This document shows, one piece after another, positions 17,200 through 22,381 of a stretch of DNA of 22,381 nt (the stretch's first letter is position 1; each line of letters begins with the position of its first letter). A program made the translations under genes and the position numbers. Under the pieces are notes generated by a model, which did no database searches, was not told the DNA's origin, and was given only the letters and a program-made list of their open reading frames with translations. The DNA is from an uncultured Eubacteriales bacterium. GTDB taxonomy: Bacteria; Bacillota; Clostridia; Oscillospirales; Acutalibacteraceae. The stretch is from assembly GCA_934489735.1 (NCBI GenBank), contig CAKSSR010000028.1, positions 1 to 22,381 of the forward strand. Reading direction: 5' to 3'.

Positions 17200-17445
17200 G
17201 CTCGTTTCATAAAAAATAGAAAAGGAATTATAAAAAGAAAACAAATCAAAAGGGAAATGACAAATGAGATACCAGTATTTCAAGAAATGTCTGGATACTT
17301 GAAAGCAAAAGGTAAGACTATCACAGCAGATGTGAGGCGTTGCCAAAAAGAATTACTTGCTATTTCAAGAGAACATTTGAAGATTGAAAGCATGCACTGG
17401 ATACTGAATGATCACAATTTATTGCAACTTATCTCTTGTATTTAA
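17200..17445 (+). pseudogene. Relic of an ISAs1-type DDE transposase
   Basis: A short open frame contains NEIPVFQEMSGYLKAKGKTITADVRRCQKE, closely resembling the segment around the second catalytic Asp region of ISAs1-family transposases (NEI...L...G..VT.DA..CQK). It then jumps directly to SREHLKIESMHWILND, resembling the C-terminal HW-IE--LHW-LD motif. The stretch between them and both ends of the protein are absent, so this is an internally deleted fragment. No inverted repeats were found. Confidence 0.65.
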
Positions 17446-17569
17446 GTTTATAAAACGAGCCTAAATATACTTTAAATTATAAGTGATAATTTTAATCATT
17501 GGTTAACAGAAGGGGAAGTAAAAAGAGAAAGTTAAATTACATCTGAATTGTAATTGTTAATAAAGGGTA

Positions 17570-17607
17570 TAAAAAAACACCAAAAGCCACAAACAGGCAT
17601 TTGGTGT
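17570..17607 (-). terminator. Terminator downstream of the tRNA region
   Basis: ACACCAAA (17577-17584) and TTTGGTGT (17600-17607) form an 8-bp stem with further GCC/GC pairing inside. On the minus strand it is followed by seven T. It may back up the terminator next to tRNA-Pro. Two other small hairpins lie at 17608-17630 and 17674-17697; nothing else is seen in 17446-17700. Confidence 0.65.
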
Positions 17608-17698
17608 AAACATGAAAAAACATGTTTTCAATTAAAGAAAAAGGAAAAATAAAAATAAGAAAGGAAAATAGATGCTAAGCTCATAAGATGAGCTTACA

Positions 17699-17737
17699 GA
17701 AAAAAATTCCTGCCTTGTCTAGAAAAACTAGACAAGG
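17699..17737 (-). terminator. Terminator directly after tRNA-Pro
   Basis: A perfect 10-bp hairpin, CCTTGTCTAG (17713-17722) with CTAGACAAGG (17728-17737), has a 5-base loop. On the minus strand it is followed shortly by a run of seven T. It starts at the base next to the encoded CCA of tRNA-Pro. Confidence 0.8.
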
Positions 17738-17814
17738 TGGTCGAGGTGACAGGAGTTGAACCTGCGGCTTCTACGTCCCGAACGTAGCGCTCTACCAAAC
17801 TGAGCCACACCTCG
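17738..17814 (-). tRNA. tRNA-Pro (anticodon CGG)
   Basis: A full cloverleaf: acceptor CGAGGTG/CACCTCG, D arm GCTC...GAGC, anticodon stem CTACG/CGTAG with loop TTCGGGA, T arm GCAGG TTCAACT CCTGT, discriminator A and encoded CCA. Three bases separate it from tRNA-Gln, so the two are co-transcribed. Confidence 0.95.
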
Positions 17815-17817
17815 ATA

Positions 17818-17891
17818 TGGCTGCGAAACTAGGATTTGAACCTAGACAAGCAGAGTCAGAGTCTGCCGTGCTACCATTACACAATTTCGCA
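17818..17891 (-). tRNA. tRNA-Gln (anticodon CTG)
   Basis: Acceptor TGCGAAA/TTTCGCA, anticodon stem GCAGA/TCTGC with loop CTCTGAC, T arm CTAGG TTCAAAT CCTAG, discriminator G and encoded CCA. It is the first tRNA of the Gln-Pro unit. Confidence 0.95.
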
Positions 17892-17914
17892 ATAAAGTCA
17901 AAGAATTTTAATAC

Positions 17915-18065
17915 TTACCACATCCTGAACCTCCCACGACTAAAGTCGCAGGGTTCTTGGGAACTCTCTCCTAACGGAAAGATATTTACCAAGCTATCCC
18001 CGTAGTTCCTACGGTTCTTCCACTAACTCATGACTAAAGTCACGAGTGTGCGTGGTCGTTTCTAA
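17915..18065 (-). ncRNA. Structured segment resembling an orphan IS200/IS605 end (omega-RNA-like)
   Basis: This GC-richer island lies in the leader between a promoter and tRNA-Gln. It contains CCGTAG-TTC-CTACGG (18000-18014) and a hairpin around GACTAAAGTC inside CTC...GAG (18027-18046). A second GACTAAAGTC hairpin sits inside CCC...GGG (17933-17951), and GTTC/GAAC pairing lies just beyond it. On the minus strand the end reads GACTTTAGTCGTGGGAGGTTC, the style of sequence I associate with the 3' ends of IS200/IS605 tnpB elements. No transposase or tnpB gene is next to it. An open frame on the plus strand (17817-18005) is not credible. Family assignment is from memory of sequence style, hence modest confidence. 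Confidence 0.45.
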
Positions 18066-18137
18066 TCAATAACATTATCTTATCAAAGAACAACCCCAAA
18101 AACGTAACCACACTTACTTGACTTGGAATCAATTACT

Positions 18138-18165
18138 ATTATACATCAAAAAAAGGAAATGTCAA
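18138..18165 (-). promoter_or_regulatory. Promoter of the leader/tRNA-Gln/tRNA-Pro unit
   Basis: On the minus strand TTGACA (18160-18165), a 16-base spacer and a perfect TATAAT (18138-18143). A transcript from here would include the structured segment at 17915-18065 before tRNA-Gln. Confidence 0.75.
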
Positions 18166-18183
18166 TAGCAAATTTAAACTTTT

Positions 18184-18225
18184 TCTAAAAAATCCTGCCG
18201 TCTCTTAAGATCTGGACCAGGCAGG
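18184..18225 (-). terminator. Terminator after tRNA-Thr
   Basis: CCTGCC (18194-18199) and GGCAGG (18220-18225) form the base of a hairpin; on the minus strand it is followed by A and six T. It ends the Trp-Thr unit. Confidence 0.7.
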
Positions 18226-18232
18226 TATTGAA

Positions 18233-18308
18233 TGGAGCTGATAATGCGATTCGAACGCACGACCTCATCCTTACCAAGGATGTGCTCTGCCGACTGAGCT
18301 ATATCAGC
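18233..18308 (-). tRNA. tRNA-Thr (anticodon GGT)
   Basis: Acceptor GCTGATA/TATCAGC, D arm GCTC...GAGC, anticodon stem CATCC/GGATG with loop TTGGTAA, T arm GTGCG TTCGAAT CGCAT, discriminator T and encoded CCA. Confidence 0.95.
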
Positions 18309-18311
18309 AAT

Positions 18312-18387
18312 TGGCAGGGGCAGAAGGATTTGAACCCTCGGCACGCGGTTTTGGAGACCGCTGCTCTACCACCTGAGCTATACCCCT
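18312..18387 (-). tRNA. tRNA-Trp (anticodon CCA)
   Basis: Acceptor AGGGGTA/TGCCCCT (one G-U pair), D arm GCTC...GAGC, anticodon stem GCGGT/ACCGC with loop CTCCAAA, T arm GAGGG TTCAAAT CCTTC, discriminator G and encoded CCA. Three bases separate it from tRNA-Thr. Confidence 0.95.
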
Positions 18388-18400
18388 ATTCAACGAATTA

Positions 18401-18429
18401 ATTTTATCATATATAATTATCAATGTCAA
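18401..18429 (-). promoter_or_regulatory. Promoter of the tRNA-Trp/tRNA-Thr unit
   Basis: On the minus strand TTGACA (18424-18429), a 17-base spacer and TAAAAT (18401-18406), ending 14 bases before the tRNA-Trp 5' end. Confidence 0.75.
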
Positions 18430-18774
18430 TACCTTAAAATGGTTAAATTTAAAATTATTTTTGCGACAAAGTTATCAATAGTGATTATAAATAAGTGATA
18501 TGTTAAGAAAATAAGAAAGAAGTTATATGTTTATCATCGAAATAAACATAAATGCACTAGAAAAAACGGTAAATGGCCAATAAAGATTAAGAAAAATTTA
18601 AATTAATTAATGCAAACATGAGACAAATTAAGTCAAAATTAAGGCAAATGCAAGATTATAATAAGGAAATATAAAGGGAAAGAAGACAAAATTATTATTT
18701 TTTTTAACTAAAGATTAGAACGGATATTAATAATTTATCTGTGAAATAATAATTTTATAGTTTTGAATATGTTT
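18430..18774. other. AT-rich gap with no recognisable gene
   Basis: About 345 bases of A/T-rich sequence with stops in all frames and no convincing promoter or hairpin. It separates the divergent tRNA units from the sporulation genes. The promoter of the small membrane protein gene must lie here but I cannot place it. Confidence 0.6.
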
Positions 18775-18786
18775 GGAGGTGATCTT

Positions 18787-18960
18787 TTGAAAAGTATTAA
18801 ATCATTTTTCTGTGGAATGGTATTGGGAATGGCTGCACTTATAGTATTAGCTTACTGTATGAATAATAACAAAGGATGCCTTAAAAAGAAAGCGAACAAG
18901 ACAATCAACATCGCTGAAGGTATGCTAGACAATATGAAGAATGCAATCAAAAAAGCTTAG
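18787..18960 (+). CDS. Small single-helix membrane protein
   Basis: The product is 57 aa, starting at TTG 18787. The start is fixed by GGAGGTGATC (18775-18784), an extended match to the 16S anti-Shine-Dalgarno; longer versions from TTG 18763 or the ATG 18769 would overlap that site. After a short basic N-terminus comes one hydrophobic helix (about residues 8-26, FFCGMVLGMAALIVLAYC), then a Lys/Asn-rich stretch and an amphipathic helix to the end. The shape is like small anchored coiled-coil proteins of the YtxH type, but I see no diagnostic motif. It lies directly upstream of spoIIGA with a terminator between, so it is a separate unit. Confidence 0.7.
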   Translation: MKSIKSFFCGMVLGMAALIVLAYCMNNNKGCLKKKANKTINIAEGMLDNMKNAIKKA

Positions 18961-18966
18961 GTTAAC

Positions 18967-19020
18967 TTAATCTCTGTTTCTTAATGAGTTTATCAAAAAG
19001 AAATAGAGATTAACATTTTA
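18967..19020 (+). terminator. Terminator after the small membrane protein gene
   Basis: A 16-bp stem (18967-18982 with 18998-19013, one G-U pair) has a 15-base loop, followed by a short T-rich stretch. Confidence 0.7.
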
Positions 19021-19052
19021 CGACAAAATTCTTTATTTATTAAGATTATAAT
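19019..19052 (+). promoter_or_regulatory. Probable spoIIG-type promoter with a Spo0A box
   Basis: A perfect TATAAT stands at 19047-19052, but no good -35 box lies 16-18 bases upstream. Instead TGTCGTA on the minus strand (19019-19025) matches the Spo0A box TGTCGAA in six of seven positions and sits about 40 bases before the predicted start. In B. subtilis the spoIIG promoter is a sigma-A promoter with abnormal spacing activated by Spo0A bound near -40. The same arrangement is inferred here. Confidence 0.5.
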
Positions 19053-19084
19053 ATATTAATCCTTATTGAGAAGGAGAAAAAATT

Positions 19085-19924
19085 ATGAGACGCGTGATTT
19101 ATATAGATATTCTTATATGCATCAATCTAATCGTCAATTACTTTCTTTTATTAATGACATCTAGATTTATAGGACTTCCATTGAGAAGATTAAGACTTGT
19201 TTTAGGCGCTGGAGTGGGTGCTATATATTCATTTTACATATTGTTACCTCGGATTAACATATGGCTATCATTTGTTATAAAAATTTTGATGTCTGTCACG
19301 ATAGTGATATGCGCATTTAAGTTCATGAGTATAAAAATGGTAATAAAAGCTACGCTGTGCTTCTTATTTATAAGTATATCCTTTTCTGGATTGATGTCTA
19401 TGTTGTGGTACTCAGGATTCCCAAAGAATCTTTATGTAAATAATGAATGTATATACATAAACATATCGCCAATTGTATTTATAGCATATACTTTGATTAG
19501 CTATTGTATAATAAAATGTATAAATATTGTTATCGGAAGACAGATGCCTAAAAAGCTGATGTATCATACTTATGTAGAATTTAAAGGGAAAAGTGTGTCA
19601 TTTATATCTAAATTGGATACAGGGAATGTGTTAAAGGAACCATTTTCAACGCTTCCGGTTATGATAGTTGAGAAAAGATACATCGAAAAGATAATACCAA
19701 AGGACTTAAGTAATATAATTGATCATCTTAACAGTAGCGATTTGTTTGAACATGGATATAGATTGGTAAGCTTCAGTACAGTCTCGGGAACGGGAGTGCT
19801 GCCATCATTTAAGCCAGACAAGGTTATTGTAGATAAAAATATAAAAGAATGCTACATTGCCATATGTCCAAATAGAACTTTATCAAGTGGAATATGTGCA
19901 TTGATTGGTACAGATTTTTTATAA
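19085..19924 (+). CDS. spoIIGA: SpoIIGA, membrane aspartic protease that processes pro-sigma-E
   Basis: The product is 279 aa from ATG 19085, with AAGGAG eight bases upstream; B. subtilis SpoIIGA is about 309 aa. The first 150 residues hold about five membrane helices beginning with RRVIYIDILICINLIVNYFLL. The cytoplasmic domain contains the catalytic motif LDTGN (Asp178), then EPFSTLPVMIVE, GTGVLPSFKPDKV and the final CALIGTDFL. In the family the protein forms a dimeric protease in the mother-cell membrane of the sporulation septum that cleaves pro-sigma-E after a signal from SpoIIR. The stop is 14 bases before the sigE start, so the two are translated from one message. Confidence 0.95.
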   Translation: MRRVIYIDILICINLIVNYFLLLMTSRFIGLPLRRLRLVLGAGVGAIYSFYILLPRINIWLSFVIKILMSVTIVICAFKFMSIKMVIKATLCFLFISISFSGLMSMLWYSGFPKNLYVNNECIYINISPIVFIAYTLISYCIIKCINIVIGRQMPKKLMYHTYVEFKGKSVSFISKLDTGNVLKEPFSTLPVMIVEKRYIEKIIPKDLSNIIDHLNSSDLFEHGYRLVSFSTVSGTGVLPSFKPDKVIVDKNIKECYIAICPNRTLSSGICALIGTDFL

Positions 19925-19938
19925 AGGTGGAGTATTTT

Positions 19939-20661
19939 ATGATTATGAGAAAGATTTTTAGTAAGATTAGGTATTTTTTATTTATCCTCCAGAAAAAATT
20001 AAAACTCAATTCTGATATCCATTACGTAAATGGCCCAGAAGTACTGCCAGCACCACTATCAAAAGAAAAAGAACAGGATATTGTGGAAAAAATCATGTCG
20101 GGGGATGATGAAGCTAGAGAATTGTTAATAACTCATAACCTGAGATTAGTAGTTTATATAGCAAAGAAGTTTGAATCATCTGGCGTGAATGTAGAGGATT
20201 TGGTATCAATAGGAACGATAGGACTTATTAAAGCAGTAAATACGTTTTGTCCAGAAAAAAATATAAAATTGGCAACGTATGCTTCCAGATGTATAGAAAA
20301 TGAAATACTCATGTACCTGAGAAAGAGCTCGCAATTAAAGAATGAAGTCTCTATAGATGAACCATTAAATGTCGACTGGGATGGAAATGAACTGCTGCTA
20401 TCAGATGTGCTTGGAAGCGATAATGATATAGTTAACCAGGGATTAGAAAAAGAAGCAGAATGTAAGATGCTTTTGGAAGCAGTATGCCATTTGTCAGAAA
20501 GAGAAAAGACAATCATTTGGATGAGATTCGGTTTGTTTGAATATAAAGAGCACACTCAAAAGGAAGTAGCAGACTTATTAGGAATATCACAGTCATACAT
20601 ATCTAGGTTAGAAAAAAAGATAATCGAACAGCTAAAGCAAGAAATAGAAAGAGTGTCTTAA
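19939..20661 (+). CDS. sigE: RNA polymerase sporulation sigma factor E (pro-sigma-E)
   Basis: The product is 240 aa from ATG 19939 (AAGGTGG at 19924-19930), against 239 in B. subtilis; longer in-frame starts would overlap spoIIGA. The basic/hydrophobic N-terminal pro-sequence of about 28 residues precedes YVNGPEVLPAPL, the equivalent of the processed N-terminus. Region 2 is highly conserved (NLRLVVYIAKKFE, EDLVSIGTIGLIKAVNTF, KLATYASRCIENEILMYLR), as are EVSIDEPLNVDWDGNELLLSDVLG and the region 4 helix-turn-helix (KEVADLLGISQSYISRLEKK). It directs mother-cell transcription after septation. The gene after it is not sigG, which usually follows. Confidence 0.97.
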   Translation: MIMRKIFSKIRYFLFILQKKLKLNSDIHYVNGPEVLPAPLSKEKEQDIVEKIMSGDDEARELLITHNLRLVVYIAKKFESSGVNVEDLVSIGTIGLIKAVNTFCPEKNIKLATYASRCIENEILMYLRKSSQLKNEVSIDEPLNVDWDGNELLLSDVLGSDNDIVNQGLEKEAECKMLLEAVCHLSEREKTIIWMRFGLFEYKEHTQKEVADLLGISQSYISRLEKKIIEQLKQEIERVS

Positions 20662-20677
20662 GAAAGGAAATGACTTA

Positions 20678-21790
20678 ATGATATACCAAAGAAAATATTT
20701 GATGATTGATAATGTCAAAATTGTAATTCTTCTTGCTTTTCTCTTATGTTTCTGTACAAAAGTCTTGTCTTATCCTAAGCTGTCGTCAGGCAGTATTATA
20801 TCAAGTATTCACTTTTGCATTAATATCCTAGTCCCGTCCTTGTTCCCGTTTATATTCGTCTCTTCTTTTTCAATTAAATCTAGATTGGCAAGTAAATTAG
20901 AATTGATATTTATGCCTTTGACTAAATTGTTTAAATTGCCAATGATCTGCGGTACTAGCGTGTTCCTTAGCTATATAGGAGGCTATCCATGCGCAGCTGA
21001 GGGAATAAAAATTCTACTTGAATCTAATAAGATTTCAATTAAACAAGCTGAAAGAATGTTGTGCTTCTGTATTTGCGCTGGCCCTGCTTTTATTATAAAT
21101 GTCCTTGGAGTGAGTTTGCTGAATAATCCTAAGGTGGGCTATATATTGCTTCTCTCTCACATATTATCATCTGTTTTGATAGGAATTGGTTGCGCTTTGT
21201 TCTCAAATGACGACTTGAAAGTGAATTCTAGTACTGATTTTAATGAAGAATTGCAAATCTCTGAGGCTTTGATAGAATCTACTACTGGAACTTCTTATTC
21301 CGTTATCAATATGTGCTCTTTCGTCGTCCTATTTTCATGCATATTATCAATAATAAAAGAACTTAATTTATTGTCGATAGTCTATTCGTTTTTTGAAATT
21401 TTTAATGTGTCTCGTGATAATGTTTATGCAATTATATCATTGGCCTTAGAAATTTCATCCGGATGCTTAAATGCGGCTAGTCTTAGAATAAGTCCTATCA
21501 TTCTATCTTTCTTCTTGGGCTTCGGAGGTGTCTGCGTTCAATTGCAAATATTATCTATATTCAAAGGAGTTAATATATCTAAGCTTAAATTTATCTCTTT
21601 TAGGTTTGTTCATGGGATATTGTCCTCAATTTTAACCTATTTTTTGTTTCTATTGATTCCTATCACTGTGACCTCTGGCAATATAGGCTATTCTCATTAC
21701 TTTTCTGAATTTGCTATGTCTGCTGGTAATATTGGTTCAATTTTGTTGATTTTATTGTCTGTTATGTTTATTTGTGATACTAAAAGTTAA
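20678..21790 (+). CDS. ylbJ: YlbJ-type sporulation integral membrane protein
   Basis: The product is 370 aa from ATG 20678, with AAAGGA upstream, 16 bases after the sigE stop, so probably in the same operon. Multiple hydrophobic segments cover most of the length. Diagnostic phrases of the nucleoside-recognition/gate type family seen in YlbJ are present: INILVPSLFPFIFVSSF, SYIGGYPCAAEGIKILLE with a Gly-Gly-Tyr-Pro motif, CICAGPAFIINVLG, LALEISSGCLNAASL and FFLGFGGVCVQLQI. In B. subtilis ylbJ is a sigma-E-dependent gene needed for heat-resistant spores. Its location directly behind sigE fits that role. Transport substrate unknown. Confidence 0.85.
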   Translation: MIYQRKYLMIDNVKIVILLAFLLCFCTKVLSYPKLSSGSIISSIHFCINILVPSLFPFIFVSSFSIKSRLASKLELIFMPLTKLFKLPMICGTSVFLSYIGGYPCAAEGIKILLESNKISIKQAERMLCFCICAGPAFIINVLGVSLLNNPKVGYILLLSHILSSVLIGIGCALFSNDDLKVNSSTDFNEELQISEALIESTTGTSYSVINMCSFVVLFSCILSIIKELNLLSIVYSFFEIFNVSRDNVYAIISLALEISSGCLNAASLRISPIILSFFLGFGGVCVQLQILSIFKGVNISKLKFISFRFVHGILSSILTYFLFLLIPITVTSGNIGYSHYFSEFAMSAGNIGSILLILLSVMFICDTKS

Positions 21791-21801
21791 TCTATCGCTG
21801 A

Positions 21802-21841
21802 CTCTAAATGGCTAGTTGAAGCTTATTTGGAGCCTTTTTTA
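21802..21841 (+). terminator. Terminator of the spoIIGA-sigE-ylbJ operon
   Basis: CTCTAAATGGCT (21802-21813) pairs with AGCTTATTTGGAG (about 21819-21831) with a one-base bulge and a small mismatch, followed by CC and six T. Confidence 0.65.
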
Positions 21842-22028
21842 TAGATTTAAATGAAATAGTTAAGGATATATCTGAACTAATCTAGAAAAAATAAAGATTA
21901 GCCATGAGAAAAGGGTAAAAAAATATAAGGTGATTTCACGGCAAGAATATGTCTAGCAAGAAAAAAGGATTACAAGTTAAAAGCTAAATTGGATAATATC
22001 AAAAAATTGTTAATATTGCATTTGAATA
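21842..22028. other. AT-rich gap with no recognisable gene
   Basis: Short frames with many stops; I see no conserved motif, RNA gene or clear repeat in this stretch. Confidence 0.5.
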
Positions 22029-22057
22029 TTGAGCTTTTTCATGTAATATGATATAAT
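22029..22057 (+). promoter_or_regulatory. Sigma-A promoter before the right-edge gene
   Basis: TTGAGC (22029-22034), a 17-base spacer and a perfect TATAAT (22052-22057). The transcript would have a leader of more than 100 bases before the partial gene. Confidence 0.6.
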
Positions 22058-22238
22058 ATATGTATAAAAATGGTTTTAGTTTGAAGCACTTAGTACTTAA
22101 AAATAGTGGGCTTATATATAATTACTACCAGATTGAAATATTGAATATGATAACTACAATAGTTTAGATAAAAAAAGTAAAAACTAAGAAAGGGAATGAA
22201 CAAATGGATTAAAAAAACAAAAGAGATTAAAAGAGGAT

Positions 22239-22381
22239 ATGAAAGAGATTGACAAACAAATGAATATGTCATATGATGCGTATTCGAAGAAAGTTTTATC
22301 ATGCAAGGCTTTTGCGGCAAATATATTGAAGGGGACATTGGATGCGTTTAAAGATTGCGATATTCCAGAGATAGTGCAATG
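22239..22381 (+). CDS. 5' part of a probable PD-(D/E)XK nuclease family (Rpn/transposase-type) gene
   Basis: From ATG 22239 the frame runs off the right edge after about 47 codons: MKEIDKQMNMSYDAYSKKVL, then CKAFAANILKGTLDAFKDCDIPEI. This resembles the N-terminus of the PD-(D/E)XK nuclease family proteins common in Lachnospiraceae (YD..S+.+LS.K..LA.ILK...EEFKD...EEI). The catalytic residues lie beyond the window. The assigned start has no properly spaced ribosome site. AAAGGG at 22189-22194 suits ATG 22204 better, but that frame stops after two codons, so the start may be damaged. Confidence 0.55.
   Translation, partial: MKEIDKQMNMSYDAYSKKVLSCKAFAANILKGTLDAFKDCDIPEIVQ

Noticed and set aside
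17817..18005. A 62-codon plus-strand frame
   Set aside because: It lies antisense over tRNA-Gln and the structured leader segment and has no start signals.
17915..18065. A T-box riboswitch in the tRNA leader
   Set aside because: No T-box core sequence is present, and T-boxes control amino-acid genes, not tRNA genes.

Overview
The window is AT-rich DNA from an endospore-forming Firmicute. The spoIIGA-sigE pair near the right end makes this firm. The IS607 element, the BspA-type leucine-rich-repeat (LRR) proteins and the partial nuclease-type gene at the right edge are typical of Clostridia, most likely Lachnospiraceae or a close relative; the family assignment is inference.

Layout. Positions 1-2200 hold a plus-strand operon: the acidic tail of a truncated gene, a membrane protein whose cytoplasmic part looks like a degenerate class III nucleotide cyclase, and a small lipoprotein, closed by a terminator. 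Positions 2300-8870 hold three consecutive LRR genes with no signal peptide. The second and third are clear tandem duplicates and the third has gained an extra module. Positions 9000-10770 hold an organophosphate:phosphate antiporter-family transporter with its own promoter and terminator. Two more atypical LRR-related genes follow (11048-12388 and 14045-15865). The first has a promoter whose 17-bp spacer is almost entirely an AT dinucleotide repeat. A decayed IS607-family element (12390-13980) lies between them; both its genes are broken but its 3' non-coding end looks preserved.

A secreted metallophosphoesterase is on the minus strand (15939-17045), followed by a relic of an ISAs1-type transposase. 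A minus-strand tRNA region (17738-18387) carries Trp, Thr, Gln and Pro tRNAs in two transcription units, each with a good sigma-A promoter and terminator. The leader of the Gln-Pro unit contains a structured segment that resembles the end of an IS200/IS605 element (omega-RNA-like). The right part is plus strand: a small one-helix membrane protein, then spoIIGA, sigE and a ylbJ-type sporulation membrane protein. The last feature is the beginning of a probable PD-(D/E)XK (Rpn/transposase-type) nuclease gene.

The part most worth attention is the 2.3-15.9 kb region. It is a family of apparently cytoplasmic LRR_5 proteins that share non-LRR islands, show recent duplication and sequence homogenisation, include a possible slippage-controlled promoter, and are interrupted by mobile-element debris. 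Their function cannot be read from the sequence.
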